The notes under the pieces are model-generated. The model was given only the letters and a program-made list of their open reading frames with translations. It did not search any database and was not told where the DNA came from. A program made the position numbers and the translations under genes. Shown one piece after another: positions 1 through 9,419 of a DNA stretch of 62,444 nt (the first letter of the stretch is position 1; every line of letters begins with the position of its first letter). The DNA lies in assembly GCF_004348685.1 (NCBI RefSeq), contig NZ_SMKO01000030.1, positions 1 to 62,444 on the forward strand, written 5' to 3'. Source of the DNA: Nonomuraea deserti (GTDB lineage Bacteria > Actinomycetota > Actinomycetes > Streptosporangiales > Streptosporangiaceae).

Positions 1-1085
<1,085 letters not shown>

Positions 1086-1165
1086 GTACTACCCCCACAA
1101 TATGGCGTCTTTCCCGCCATTCTGGTGGGTTTCGCGGCTCCCCGTCACCCGTTCACGGGAGCACC

Positions 1166-2785
1166 TCAACGGACGCCCGAGACGGCGTCCACGATCGCCT
1201 CCGGGGCTTCGAGCGGCACCTGGCGGCCGACGGCCGGCAGGCGTACGAGCTCGGCCGCCAGGTCCCGCGCGAGCCGCTCCTGGCAGGCGTCCCGCTCACC
1301 CGTGCTGATCACGGTGACCGCCACGCCGGGGACCGGCTTCTCCTGCCTGAGCCGGTGCAGGTCGGCCGCCATGTCGCGGCGGGCCAGCCACTCCCCCACG
1401 ACGGCGGCCGGCACCTTGCCCATGCTGTAGACGCCCGCGGGGTCGGAGCAGCCCGCGAACAGCCGGTGCGCCGGGGGGCCGATCAGGCGGGCCAGCGCGG
1501 TCGCCCCCCACGTGCCGCCCAGAGCGGGCAGCCACCGGCCCGCGGACCTGGCCAGCGCGAGCGGCCGCCGCTCCCTGGCGCAGGCCGGGGCCACCAGGAC
1601 GAGCCCCGCCACGCAGAGCGGGTGCAGCCTGGCGAACGCCTCCGCGTGCCAGCACGCCACGCCGTGGGCGACGACCGTCACCCGCTCGGGGTGAGCCGGG
1701 GCCAGCGCGGCCAGCCTGGCGACCTCGGCGTACAGGGTGGGCGGGGCCGGTGAGCGAGGGCTGAGGCCGAGCCCCGGGCGGTCGAAGCGGATGACGCGGT
1801 GGCGCCTCACGAGCTCCGCGGCCACCGCGTCCCAGTGGAACCAGGCGCCCGCGGCGCCCGCCGTGATGAGCACCGCGGGCCCGGTCCCCTGCTCGACCAC
1901 GTGGGGCGGCCCGTACCCGTCCACCGCTCCGAAGTCCGGCCTCCTGCCGGGCGCCCTCATGCCGGGTGGCGCGCCCGCCACCGCGCCGAGGGCGACGCCG
2001 GGGCCCGCGTTCAGCGCCATGCCGGGGCCCGCGGCCAGCACCTCGCCGAGGTCCCCGTCCGACGGCACGCGGGCCGCGATGCCGGGTGCTGGGCTCGGGG
2101 CGGCGTGCGTTCGGGCCGTCGCGGGCCGTCCTTCGCGGGCCCGCGTGACGGGGGCGGGTATCAGGTCGGGGACCGGCGCCTGGTGGTCGTCCGACACGAG
2201 CAGGTGCAGGGCCGCGTACACGAGCCAGACCGCGAACATCGCCAGCTGGGCCCGGTGCGCGATCCCCACGCCCTGCCCGGCCGCGAGCGCGCCCACCGTG
2301 AGCAGCGTGGCGGCCACGCTGAGCCAGGTGAGCAGCCACGACACCCACGACCGCCACCGCGCGCCGAGCAGCACCATCGCCGCCAGCCCGAAGACCGTGG
2401 AGAGCGCCGCCGCCAGTGAGTGCACCCGGTGCGACCAGGACGGCTCCCGCAGCCCGCAGGCCGGGTCGCTCAGCGCCGCGCAGTCGAGGGGGAACACTCC
2501 TGAGGCGAAGGTGAACAGCCCGAACGCGGCCACCGCCAGCCAGCCCGGCCACTCGCGCGCAGCCCTCGGCAGGAGCAGCACGCCGGACACGCACGCCAGT
2601 CCGGCCAGCCCGTCGCTGACCCGGAACAGGCGTGTCCACGGCTGGTCGCGGGCGGCCAGCTCGCTGACGTACCCGTGGGCCCTGTCGACCGCCGGCGTGG
2701 TGAACTGGCCGGTGATCCACGCGCTGCCCAGCACCGCCGCCACGATGAGCGCGGATGCCGCGAGCACCACCAATCTTCGCTCCAC
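1166..2785 (-). CDS. DUF998 membrane domain fused to a catalytically degenerate alpha/beta-hydrolase
   Basis: 539 residues from a GTG start. Residues 1-200 hold about six hydrophobic helices typical of the DUF998 family. A low-complexity Ala/Gly/Pro linker (about 205-280) follows, then an alpha/beta-hydrolase fold with its oxyanion-side strand (VLITAGAAGAWFHW) and the FDRPGLGLS segment. The nucleophile elbow, normally H-S-x-G-G, reads AHGVACW near residue 372, so the serine is a glycine. The C-terminal G-H-x3-L-E-x-P motif reads GRQVPLEAP near 523, so the histidine is an arginine. The fold is recognisable but a Ser-His triad is not, so a binding or regulatory role is more likely than hydrolysis. 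Function unknown. Confidence 0.75.
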   Translation of the reverse strand: MERRLVVLAASALIVAAVLGSAWITGQFTTPAVDRAHGYVSELAARDQPWTRLFRVSDGLAGLACVSGVLLLPRAAREWPGWLAVAAFGLFTFASGVFPLDCAALSDPACGLREPSWSHRVHSLAAALSTVFGLAAMVLLGARWRSWVSWLLTWLSVAATLLTVGALAAGQGVGIAHRAQLAMFAVWLVYAALHLLVSDDHQAPVPDLIPAPVTRAREGRPATARTHAAPSPAPGIAARVPSDGDLGEVLAAGPGMALNAGPGVALGAVAGAPPGMRAPGRRPDFGAVDGYGPPHVVEQGTGPAVLITAGAAGAWFHWDAVAAELVRRHRVIRFDRPGLGLSPRSPAPPTLYAEVARLAALAPAHPERVTVVAHGVACWHAEAFARLHPLCVAGLVLVAPACARERRPLALARSAGRWLPALGGTWGATALARLIGPPAHRLFAGCSDPAGVYSMGKVPAAVVGEWLARRDMAADLHRLRQEKPVPGVAVTVISTGERDACQERLARDLAAELVRLPAVGRQVPLEAPEAIVDAVSGVR

Positions 2786-2832
2786 GTGAACATTAGATCA
2801 CTGTGGGTGATAATCCCTCAGAAGGGCCCCCG

Positions 2833-3393
2833 TCAGAGGCCGGGCGCACCCCAGACGGGGAACCACCTGCTGAGGTCCTTCTCCAGCGGCAGCTCACCCT
2901 CCAGCACACCTCTGGCCTGGAGTTCGAGCGCGTTGTCGCGCCGCTGCCCGGGCAGCGGCGCGAACGGGTAGAACGTGCCCCGCTTGTACAGGTAGACGAC
3001 CGCCAGCCGGCGCCCGTCGTCCGGGGCGGCGAACGACACCAGCGAGCACAACAACGAGGGCCCGAACCCGGCCGACTCCAGCGACGAGTTGACCGCGTGC
3101 AGCTCGGTGACCAGGTCGCTGAGCGCGTCGGGCGCGCGGCGCACCAGCAGCCAGGTGTAGCCGTAACCGTCGTCGGACTCCTCGACGCGCTCGCCCAGCA
3201 GTGCCTTGACGTCGCGTTCGAGCGTGGCGAACGCGCCTCCCTCAGCGGCCCTGAACGCCACCGAGCCGAGGCCCGTGGGCGTGAGCCCGGTCGCGGCCTG
3301 CAGCGTCACGGCCGCGGACGGCAGCGCGAACAGCGCGTCGAGATTGGGCTTGACCGGCTTCGACCGGCCGAGCAGCGCATCGAGCCAGCCCAT
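2833..3393 (-). CDS. pspAB: PspA-associated protein PspAB
   Basis: A 186-residue soluble protein starting MGWLDALLGRSKPVKP. It matches the actinobacterial family that accompanies PspA, HtpX and PspAA. It is the last gene of a tightly packed four-gene set on the minus strand (pspA-pspAA-htpX-pspAB), 6 bases after htpX. No catalytic motif, membrane helix or signal peptide is visible. Its biochemical role is unknown; the context points to the membrane-stress response. Assigned from overall sequence resemblance and gene neighbourhood. Confidence 0.8.
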   Translation of the reverse strand: MGWLDALLGRSKPVKPNLDALFALPSAAVTLQAATGLTPTGLGSVAFRAAEGGAFATLERDVKALLGERVEESDDGYGYTWLLVRRAPDALSDLVTELHAVNSSLESAGFGPSLLCSLVSFAAPDDGRRLAVVYLYKRGTFYPFAPLPGQRRDNALELQARGVLEGELPLEKDLSRWFPVWGAPGL

Positions 3394-3399
3394 GCGGGT

Positions 3400-4299
3400 T
3401 CAGCCCCTTCCGAGCTGCTGGGAGATGTTCGTCAGCTGCTCCAGGCGCCGCTCGAGCCGCGGGTGCGTGGAGAACAGGTTCGCGAGCGTCTCACCGGGGG
3501 CCAGCGCCGGGGCGAAGTAGAAGGCGTTGAACGGCTCGGCCTCGCGCAGGTCGCGGGTGGGGATCCTGGCCATGTCTCCGGTGATCTTGACCAGCGCGCT
3601 GGCCAGGGCCGACGGCCTCTGGGTGAGGAGCGCGCCCGCGCGGTCGGCGGCCAGCTCCCGGTAGCGCGACAGGGCGCGGGTGAGCAGGAAGCTGATGGCG
3701 TACACGATGACGGAGACCAGAACGATGATCAGCCCGATCGGCACGCCGCCCTGGCCGCCGTTGCGGCGGCCGCCGAGCCCGGTGTAGAGGGCGAACCTGG
3801 TCATGAGGCCCGCCACGATGCCGAGGAACGAGGCGATCGTCATGACGGCCACGTCGCGGTGCGCGACGTGGGAGAGCTCGTGCGCGAGCACGCCTTCGAG
3901 TTCCTGCGGCTCGAGTCGCCGCAGGATGCCCGTCGTCACGCAGACGACGGCGTTCTTCTGGTTGCGGCCGGTGGCGAACGCGTTGGGGACGTCGGACTCC
4001 GCGATCGCCACCCGCGGTTTGGGCATGTCGGCCAGGGCGCACAGCCGGTCGATCAGGCCGTGCAACTCGGGGGCCTCCTGCGGCGAGACCTCCCGCCCTC
4101 CCATCGCGAACAGCGCGATGCGGTCGGACAGGAAATACTGCACGACCAGCAGACCCCCTGCCAGCACCAGCACGGTCAGCGCCCGCACGCCCAAGGCGAT
4201 CAGGACGCCGACGAACACCACGTAGAGCAGCCCGAGCAGGAACATCGTCACGACCATGCGGCTGGTCAGGCCGCGGTCGGACGCGAACCGCGTGCGCAC
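3400..4299 (-). CDS. htpX: Membrane zinc metalloprotease HtpX (M48)
   Basis: 299 residues from a GTG start. Two N-terminal hydrophobic helices (about 15-57) precede the cytosolic protease domain with the zinc motif HELSH at 140-144. Two further helices follow, and a glutamate in SRYRELAADRAG is the likely third zinc ligand. The family degrades misfolded or damaged inner-membrane proteins. Placement between pspAA and pspAB, with only a few bases between genes, ties it to the phage-shock module. The C-terminal motif LFSTHPRLERRLEQL is typical of M48 proteases. Confidence 0.93.
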   Translation of the reverse strand: MRTRFASDRGLTSRMVVTMFLLGLLYVVFVGVLIALGVRALTVLVLAGGLLVVQYFLSDRIALFAMGGREVSPQEAPELHGLIDRLCALADMPKPRVAIAESDVPNAFATGRNQKNAVVCVTTGILRRLEPQELEGVLAHELSHVAHRDVAVMTIASFLGIVAGLMTRFALYTGLGGRRNGGQGGVPIGLIIVLVSVIVYAISFLLTRALSRYRELAADRAGALLTQRPSALASALVKITGDMARIPTRDLREAEPFNAFYFAPALAPGETLANLFSTHPRLERRLEQLTNISQQLGRG

Positions 4300-4303
4300 G
4301 GGC

Positions 4304-4582
4304 TCAGCCCGGGATGAGGCCTTGGTCGCCCAGCATCTCCCGGACCTCCTCGATCGAGGCGTCCGCGGGGGGAAGGATCAGCTCTGACGGCTCAAGGCTG
4401 TCGTCGGGGAGCGCCTTGCCCACGTGGCGCACCTTGTCGAGCAGTGCGTGCAGCTTGACGCGGAAGGACTTCTCGTCGCCCGCGTCGATGGCCGCCTCCA
4501 GCTCGGTGTCGAGCTCGTTGAGGACCGAGATGTCGTCGGCGGAGATCTCCACCTGGCCCTCGCCCATGATCCTGACAATCAT
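4304..4582 (-). CDS. pspAA: PspA-associated protein PspAA
   Basis: A 92-residue acidic protein beginning MIVRIMGEGQVEIS, matching the PspAA domain. Its first codon overlaps the last codon of pspA (ATGA-type overlap at 4579-4582), indicating translational coupling, and htpX follows after 4 bases. No enzyme motif is present. By context it is a partner or modulator of PspA; this is family knowledge rather than something shown by the residues. Confidence 0.85.
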   Translation of the reverse strand: MIVRIMGEGQVEISADDISVLNELDTELEAAIDAGDEKSFRVKLHALLDKVRHVGKALPDDSLEPSELILPPADASIEEVREMLGDQGLIPG

Positions 4583-5403
4583 GCGCCCTCCCCTGGCTGC
4601 CGCAGCTGCTGGGTCTGGCCGGGCTGCTGCTGGGCCTGCTGCGGGGCCTGCTGGGGCTGCTGCTGCGGCTGGCCCTGCTCGATGGCGCCCTGCGGCGCCG
4701 GGCCCTGGCCCAGCTCGGACTTCATCCTGGCCAGCTCCAGCTCGACGTCCATGCCGCCGCCCATGCGGTCGAGCTCGGCCTGGATGTCGTCGGCCTTGGT
4801 GCCGCTGTAGTCGTCGAGCGCGCCGCTGGCCAGCAGCTCGTCGATGGCGCCCGCGCGGGCCTGCATCGAGGCCGTCTTGTCCTCGGCGCGCTGGATCGCC
4901 AGGCCGACGTCGCCCATCTCCTCGGAGATGCCGGAGAACGCCTCGTTGATGCGCGTCTGCGCCTCGGCGGCGGTGTAGGTGGCCTTGATCGTCTCCTTCT
5001 TCGTGCGGAAGGAGTCGACCTTGGACTGCAGCCGCTGGGAAGCCGTGGTCAGCTTCTCCTCCTCGGCCTGCAGGTTGTCGTGCTGCACCTTCAGGTCGGC
5101 CATCTGCGTCTGCAGATTGGACCTGCGCTGCAGCGCCTCGCGGGCGAGGTCTTCGCGCCCCACGGACAGCGCCTTGCGGCCCTGCTCCTCGTAACGCTGG
5201 GCCTGCTTCTCCAGGCCGGTGATCTGCAGCTCCACCCTCTTGCGTGACGTGGCGACGTCGGCCACGCCCCTGCGCACCTTCTGCAGCAACTCCAGCTGCC
5301 GCTGATAGGAGTAGTCGAGGGTCTCGCGCGGATCCTCCATCTTGTCCAAAGCCCTGTTGGCCTTGGACTTGAAGATCATCGAAAGTCTCTTCATCACGCT
5401 CAT
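4579..5403 (-). CDS. pspA: Phage-shock protein A / IM30 / Vipp1 family membrane-stress effector
   Basis: About 274 residues from the ATG at 5403. An in-frame ATG at 5394 is also possible; a TTG at 5445 would give an unlikely Arg-rich leader. The N-terminal amphipathic segment (MKRLSMIFKSKANRALDKME) is the membrane-binding helix of the family, and a long coiled coil runs to about residue 200. The C-terminal tail is Gln/Pro-rich (repeated QQ and QP), unlike enterobacterial PspA. The protein assembles on stressed membranes. It heads the minus-strand operon pspA-pspAA-htpX-pspAB. A TAGGGT-like -10 box on the minus strand near 5468-5474 is a plausible promoter. Confidence 0.9.
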   Translation of the reverse strand: MSVMKRLSMIFKSKANRALDKMEDPRETLDYSYQRQLELLQKVRRGVADVATSRKRVELQITGLEKQAQRYEEQGRKALSVGREDLAREALQRRSNLQTQMADLKVQHDNLQAEEEKLTTASQRLQSKVDSFRTKKETIKATYTAAEAQTRINEAFSGISEEMGDVGLAIQRAEDKTASMQARAGAIDELLASGALDDYSGTKADDIQAELDRMGGGMDVELELARMKSELGQGPAPQGAIEQGQPQQQPQQAPQQAQQQPGQTQQLRQPGEGA

Positions 5404-5513
5404 GCGCGTCGGCCGTCCCCTTCTAGGTCGTGCTGGTGTTCCCAATGCAGCGCAGCCGCCTTGGGATTACCCTACGCATAACGCGCGAGGGCGTCACTAA
5501 GTTGCAGTCCAGG

Positions 5514-5519
5514 TAGGGT
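5514..5519 (+). promoter_or_regulatory. -10 box of a probable leaderless promoter for the DUF3043 gene
   Basis: TAGGGT ends 7 bases before the GTG at 5527, so transcription is expected to begin at or next to the start codon. No Shine-Dalgarno sequence is present, consistent with a leaderless transcript. Confidence 0.55.
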
Positions 5520-5526
5520 TGACGTC

Positions 5527-6138
5527 GTGTTGCGACGCCGTTCCCAAACCTCCGTGGACGATACCCCCGCCCCCACTGACGATCCTAAGCCCCAGGGCAA
5601 AGGTCGTCCCACACCCAAGCGCCGGGATGCCGAAGGCAAACGGCGTCAGCCGGTCTCCGCGCCCAAAGACCGCAAAGAGGCCTATCGGCAGATGCGGTCC
5701 AAGCAGGCCGCCGAGCGTGAAAAGGCCCGCAGGGGCATGCTCGCCGGTGACGAGCGTTATTTCCCAGCGAGAGACAAGGGCCCCGCGCGCAAGTTCGCGC
5801 GCGACTGGGTCGACTCCCGCCGCCTGCCGAGCCAGTATTTTCTGCCGTTCTCGCTACTGATCCTGCTGGCGACGTGGATTCCCTGGCCCATGGAGATCCG
5901 CGCGCAGGTGCTCAACCTCGTCATCGCGGTCGGCTGGCCGATCATGATGATCGGCGTGCTGTTCACCTCCATCTATGTCGCCTGGAAGGTGAAGCGGCAG
6001 GTGGCGGAGAAGATGCCCGACGAGAGCCTCAGGGGCGTGGGCTTCTACGCGGCCATGCGGGCGCTGCAGATCCGCAAGCTGCGGTTCCCCCCGCCGCAGG
6101 TTCTGCCGGGCGGCAAGCCGGTACCACCCAAGCGATAA
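5527..6138 (+). CDS. DUF3043 membrane protein
   Basis: 203 residues from GTG. The first 100 are very basic and hydrophilic (Lys/Arg-rich, KGRPTPKRRDAEGKRR), then YFPARDKGP, two hydrophobic helices (about 100-120 and 128-150) and a basic C-terminal tail. This matches the actinobacterial DUF3043 family. It is divergent from pspA, sharing a 120-base intergenic region. Function unknown; the basic cytoplasmic tail could contact nucleic acid or membrane lipids, but that is speculation. Confidence 0.85.
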   Translation: MLRRRSQTSVDDTPAPTDDPKPQGKGRPTPKRRDAEGKRRQPVSAPKDRKEAYRQMRSKQAAEREKARRGMLAGDERYFPARDKGPARKFARDWVDSRRLPSQYFLPFSLLILLATWIPWPMEIRAQVLNLVIAVGWPIMMIGVLFTSIYVAWKVKRQVAEKMPDESLRGVGFYAAMRALQIRKLRFPPPQVLPGGKPVPPKR

Positions 6139-6183
6139 CCAAGTTTTCCCGATTTTCGGGGAGATTCCGACAAATCGGGAAAA

Positions 6184-7197
6184 TTATGGGTTGCCGTACT
6201 CGACGTTGTCCCAGCGCAGCACGCCTCCTCTGACCGCGGGCCGCCGGCCGTCGATCGCCTCGCCCTGCTCCAGGGCGTCGGCGACGGCCCGCATCAGCGC
6301 GTAGTAGGACGGCAGCCTGGGCCCCATGCCGGAGACCGTGTCGTCCCACCCGACGGTGCCCTCCACGGAATCGACCACGGCGTACACGCCGTCCCCGCTG
6401 TTGCGCTCCTCGAAGAGGACGAACGGGATCATGCGGCCGTTCCAGTCCTCGATCGCCGGATCGGAGCCCAGGTCGGTGCGGTTCCAGGAGCACTCCGACC
6501 GCCAGGCGTCCCTGATCTGGCGGATGCCGAGGATGGGGGCGCCGTCCCACCAGAACCCGAAACCGAACGCCCGCGCTCCTCGCGAGCCGTTGTGGCGCAG
6601 GAGCGAGGCGCGCAGGTCGTCGGGGAAGTCCACACCCATCTGGGCTTCGGCGATCGCGATCGTGCGGGCCCTGCCGGGCGCCCCGAGCGTCTTGTAGGTG
6701 CGCGGCGCGTTCGCCTCCAGCCACCGCTCGATCCGCCGCCACTGGCGGTCCACGGCCCGCTTGACCTTCGGATCGATCGGCCGCACCCGCACCCGGCGCG
6801 GCTCGGGCGCGCAGTCGGGGTCGGCAACCGGCGCCGGCGGGCCGGTCGGGGACGGCGTGGGGAACGCCGTGACGGCGGGACCGGTGGGGAGCGGTGTCGC
6901 GGGTTGAGCGTCGTCCCCGGACATCAGCGCGGCGGTGAGGGCGTCCTGTTCGGCCTGGTACGCCCGCGCCCGGGCCGAGGCCGCCTCATGCGCCCTCGTG
7001 GGGACCAGCGCGGCCACCAGGGTGACCGCCACGATCGCCGCGATGCCGGCCCACACCAGGCCCATCCCGGCCTTTCCCACCGGCGGCTGCGGCGGGGGCG
7101 GGGATGGTGTCTCCGGCATGCGGGCGCGGCGGCGCAGCCGGACCACGATGGCGGTCACGACGGCGGCCGTCAGCGCCAGCCGTACGAGCTTCAGCAC
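6184..7197 (-). CDS. Membrane-anchored SMI1/KNR4 (SUKH)-like protein
   Basis: About 337 residues from GTG at 7197, chosen because a TAGGGT box (7205-7210) ends 7 bases upstream; an upstream GTG at 7206 overlaps that box. Two hydrophobic helices (about 3-18 and 40-60) are followed by a Pro/Thr-rich linker and then a SUKH-type domain (WRRIERWLEANAP, AEAQMGVDFPDDLRASLLRHNG, and an acidic FVLFEERNSGDGVYAVVD segment). SUKH domains are often immunity or binding modules. Here no toxin gene is adjacent, so the role is open. Divergent from the aldo/keto reductase. Confidence 0.75.
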   Translation of the reverse strand: MLKLVRLALTAAVVTAIVVRLRRRARMPETPSPPPPQPPVGKAGMGLVWAGIAAIVAVTLVAALVPTRAHEAASARARAYQAEQDALTAALMSGDDAQPATPLPTGPAVTAFPTPSPTGPPAPVADPDCAPEPRRVRVRPIDPKVKRAVDRQWRRIERWLEANAPRTYKTLGAPGRARTIAIAEAQMGVDFPDDLRASLLRHNGSRGARAFGFGFWWDGAPILGIRQIRDAWRSECSWNRTDLGSDPAIEDWNGRMIPFVLFEERNSGDGVYAVVDSVEGTVGWDDTVSGMGPRLPSYYALMRAVADALEQGEAIDGRRPAVRGGVLRWDNVEYGNP

Positions 7198-7204
7198 GTC
7201 GCGC

Positions 7205-7247
7205 ACCCTATCCCGAAACGGATCACGCCACGCGCCGGGATTAAGGT
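7205..7247. promoter_or_regulatory. Back-to-back leaderless-type promoters between SUKH-like gene and aldo/keto reductase
   Basis: On the minus strand TAGGGT (7205-7210) lies 7 bases before the GTG at 7197. On the plus strand TAAGGT (7242-7247) lies 7 bases before the ATG at 7255. Both spacings match leaderless transcription, and neither start has a Shine-Dalgarno sequence. Confidence 0.5.
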
Positions 7248-7254
7248 CGAGTGC

Positions 7255-8256
7255 ATGGAATTCCGACACCTCGGTCGCAGCGGCCTCATGGTCAGCGAGA
7301 TCAGCTACGGCAACTGGCTCACCCACGGCTCCCAGGTAGAGGAGGACGCCGCCAAGCAGTGCGTGCAGGCGGCACTCGACGAGGGCATCACGACGTTCGA
7401 CACGGCCGACGTGTACGCGGCGACGAAGGCCGAGGAGGTGCTCGGCAGGGCGCTCAAGGACGTACGCAGGGAGTCGTTGGAGATCTTCACCAAGGTCTAC
7501 TGGCCGACCGGACCCGGCAGGAACGACCGCGGCCTGTCGCGCAAGCACCTCACCGAGTCGATCCACGCTTCGCTGCGGCGCCTGCAGACCGACTACGTCG
7601 ACCTCTACCAGGCCCACCGCTTCGACTACGAGACCCCGCTCGAGGAGACGCTCAAGACCTTTGACGACCTCGTACGCCAGGGCAAGGTCCTCTACATCGG
7701 CGTCAGCGAGTGGACGGCCGAGCAGATCGCCCAGGCCCTCAAGATCGCTGACGAGATGGGCTTCGACCGGATCGTGTCGAGCCAGCCCCAATACTCCATG
7801 TTGTGGCGGGTCATCGAGTCCGAGGTCGTGCCGCTGAGCGAGAAGGAGGGCATCGGCCAGATCGTCTGGTCGCCGATCGCCCAGGGCGTGCTCACCGGGA
7901 AATACCTCCCGGGCGGGCAGCCCCCGGAGGGCTCGCGGGCGACCGACAAGAGCGGCGGCAGCAACATGATCGCCCGGTGGATGAGGGACGACGTGCTGAC
8001 CCGCGTACAGGAGCTCAAGCCCATCGCCGCGGACCTGGGGCTCAGCATGGCGCAGCTGGCCATCGCCTGGGTCCTGCAGAACCCGAACGTCTCCAGCGCC
8101 ATCATCGGCGCCAGCCGCCCCGAGCAGGTGCGTGACAACGTGCGGGCGTCGGGCGTCAAGCTGGATGCGGACGTGCTGCGGCGGATCGACGACGTGCTCG
8201 GCCCCATCGTCGAGCGCGACCCCTCGAAGACCGAGAGCCCTCGCACCCGCCCGTAA
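7255..8256 (+). CDS. Aldo/keto reductase (Kv-beta-like subfamily)
   Basis: 333 residues forming a TIM-barrel NADPH-dependent carbonyl reductase. The catalytic tetrad is visible: D49 and Y54 (FDTADVYAATKAEEVLG), K80 (IFTKVYWP) and His in LYQAHRFD. The cofactor loop SPIAQGVLTGKY and the C-terminal IIGASRPEQVRDN match the potassium-channel beta-subunit-like clade (AKR6-type). The physiological substrate is not evident. The start is the ATG placed 7 bases after a -10 box. The gene ends just before a strong hairpin shared with the convergent small gene. Confidence 0.92.
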   Translation: MEFRHLGRSGLMVSEISYGNWLTHGSQVEEDAAKQCVQAALDEGITTFDTADVYAATKAEEVLGRALKDVRRESLEIFTKVYWPTGPGRNDRGLSRKHLTESIHASLRRLQTDYVDLYQAHRFDYETPLEETLKTFDDLVRQGKVLYIGVSEWTAEQIAQALKIADEMGFDRIVSSQPQYSMLWRVIESEVVPLSEKEGIGQIVWSPIAQGVLTGKYLPGGQPPEGSRATDKSGGSNMIARWMRDDVLTRVQELKPIAADLGLSMAQLAIAWVLQNPNVSSAIIGASRPEQVRDNVRASGVKLDADVLRRIDDVLGPIVERDPSKTESPRTRP

Positions 8257-8269
8257 CCACAGAAACAGC

Positions 8270-8308
8270 AAAAACCCCTTGAGCCACGAATGCGCTCAAG
8301 GGGTTTTT
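8270..8308. terminator. Bidirectional intrinsic terminator
   Basis: A perfect 14-base stem (8270-8283 with 8295-8308; AAAACCCCTTGAG arm) around an 11-base loop, with an A-run on one side and a T-run on the other. It lies between two convergent genes and can serve both. Confidence 0.9.
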
Positions 8309-8322
8309 GTCGTTTCTGTCAT

Positions 8323-8529
8323 TCACTCCGGACGCAATGACATTCCCGCGTATTCGACGCGGTCCTCCTCGAGCAGGGCCACCTGCTCCACCCCGGATTC
8401 GAGCAGGTCACGCCAGTTCTCGCCGAGCCACGACTCCGCGTCCGCCTGGCTCGGAAAAACCTCTCGCGGCAAAGGACGATTTGTTACCTCACCACCATTT
8501 GCGTTTTCATAACGCCAACGCCATGTCAT
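8323..8529 (-). CDS. Small conserved actinobacterial protein (68 aa)
   Basis: 68 residues beginning MTWRWRYENANG and ending EYAGMSLRPE, with an internal QADAESWLGENWRDLLESG segment. Many actinobacterial genomes carry a protein of this size and pattern, annotated only as hypothetical. The acidic, Trp-rich sequence has no signal peptide or known motif. It is convergent with the aldo/keto reductase and divergent from the secreted protein gene at 8612. Confidence 0.75.
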   Translation of the reverse strand: MTWRWRYENANGGEVTNRPLPREVFPSQADAESWLGENWRDLLESGVEQVALLEEDRVEYAGMSLRPE

Positions 8530-8611
8530 GCCATACGCTCCTTTTCCGCGGGTTCGCCGGCGCACCCTCCGCAGGCACTGGAACCCTACTCCCGAGCTTG
8601 GAGGTCCATCG

Positions 8612-9301
8612 ATGCTGCGCGCGTTTCGTGTTGCGGCCGGAGTCGCCCTCGGGGCGGCCACCTTAGTCTCCCTCCCCTGCTCCGCCCTCGCCGCACCGCC
8701 CGTCTCCCCCGGAGACCCCGTGCCGGGCGCCGCCGACCCCGGCGCCGCGCGCGGATGGAGCGTCTGGCAGAGCGACGGCACCGCCTGGCTGGCGGCCGCG
8801 CCCGGCGACTCGCCGCCGGACGGCTCCGTCATCGGCTGGCGCTTCTCGGTCGCGCCGGACGGGACGGCGGGCGAGCCCCCCGGCGGGGAGCTGCCCTCTT
8901 TCCAGGCCGTGTGCGGCAAGGACACCGCCGCGTCCGGGCACAAGCGCGTGGTCCTGGCGGTGGACTTCGGCGAGGCCCGCTCCGACGCCTACCCCGGCGA
9001 ACGGCCGCCCGCCGAACCGGCGGCCACGTGCGTCGCGGGCGCCGAGTCCGCCACCACCGCCCGGCTCCTCGCCTCCGTGGCCAGGGTCCGGGTGAACACG
9101 GGCGGTGACGTCGTCGCGGTCGACGACTATCCGGGCAGGGAGAAGGGCGGCTCGGCGCTCGGCACCGCCGCCCCTGCCGCCGCCTCCGAGGGCGGGGTGC
9201 CGGTCACGTTGATCGCGGGTGGGGCGGGCGTGCTGGCCCTGCTCGGAGGCGGCGCCCTGGTGGCCACCCGCCGCCGCACCACGGTGAAGACCGGCCGCTG
9301 A
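8612..9301 (+). CDS. Secreted, C-terminally anchored SCO2322-like protein
   Basis: 229 residues. Residues 1-28 are a classical signal peptide (hydrophobic core, AxA-like cleavage near SALA-AP). The ectodomain has two Cys about 40 residues apart (AVCGKD and ATCVAG) that could form a disulfide. The C-terminus is a hydrophobic helix followed by RRRTTVKTGR, a membrane stop-transfer. GGAGG lies 8 bases before the ATG. It resembles the SCO2322 family, which in Streptomyces neighbours energy-coupling-factor transporter genes; none is adjacent here. Function unknown. Confidence 0.7.
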   Translation: MLRAFRVAAGVALGAATLVSLPCSALAAPPVSPGDPVPGAADPGAARGWSVWQSDGTAWLAAAPGDSPPDGSVIGWRFSVAPDGTAGEPPGGELPSFQAVCGKDTAASGHKRVVLAVDFGEARSDAYPGERPPAEPAATCVAGAESATTARLLASVARVRVNTGGDVVAVDDYPGREKGGSALGTAAPAAASEGGVPVTLIAGGAGVLALLGGGALVATRRRTTVKTGR

Positions 9302-9328
9302 CCCCGCCGACTCGACCACCGCCCTTGC

Positions 9329-9419
9329 GCCCTGGCACCCCGCCCTGGCACCGCGCCCCGGCACCGTGCCCTGGCACCGTGCCCTGGCACCGTGCCCTGG
9401 CACCGTGCCCTGGCACCGC
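9329..9419. repeat. Seven tandem copies of a 13-bp unit
   Basis: The unit GCCCTGGCACCGT is repeated seven times head to tail (9329-9341 through 9407-9419). Copies 4-6 are identical and the others differ by one or two bases. It lies in the non-coding stretch between the SCO2322-like gene and cobU. The 13-base period is not a multiple of three, arguing against a coding repeat. Confidence 0.9.

Noticed and set aside
6184..8271. 695-codon minus-strand open frame joining the SUKH-like gene to sequence opposite the aldo/keto reductase
   Set aside because: Only the part from 7197 down resembles protein. The rest is the antisense of a well-supported reductase, and a leaderless promoter sits at 7205-7210.
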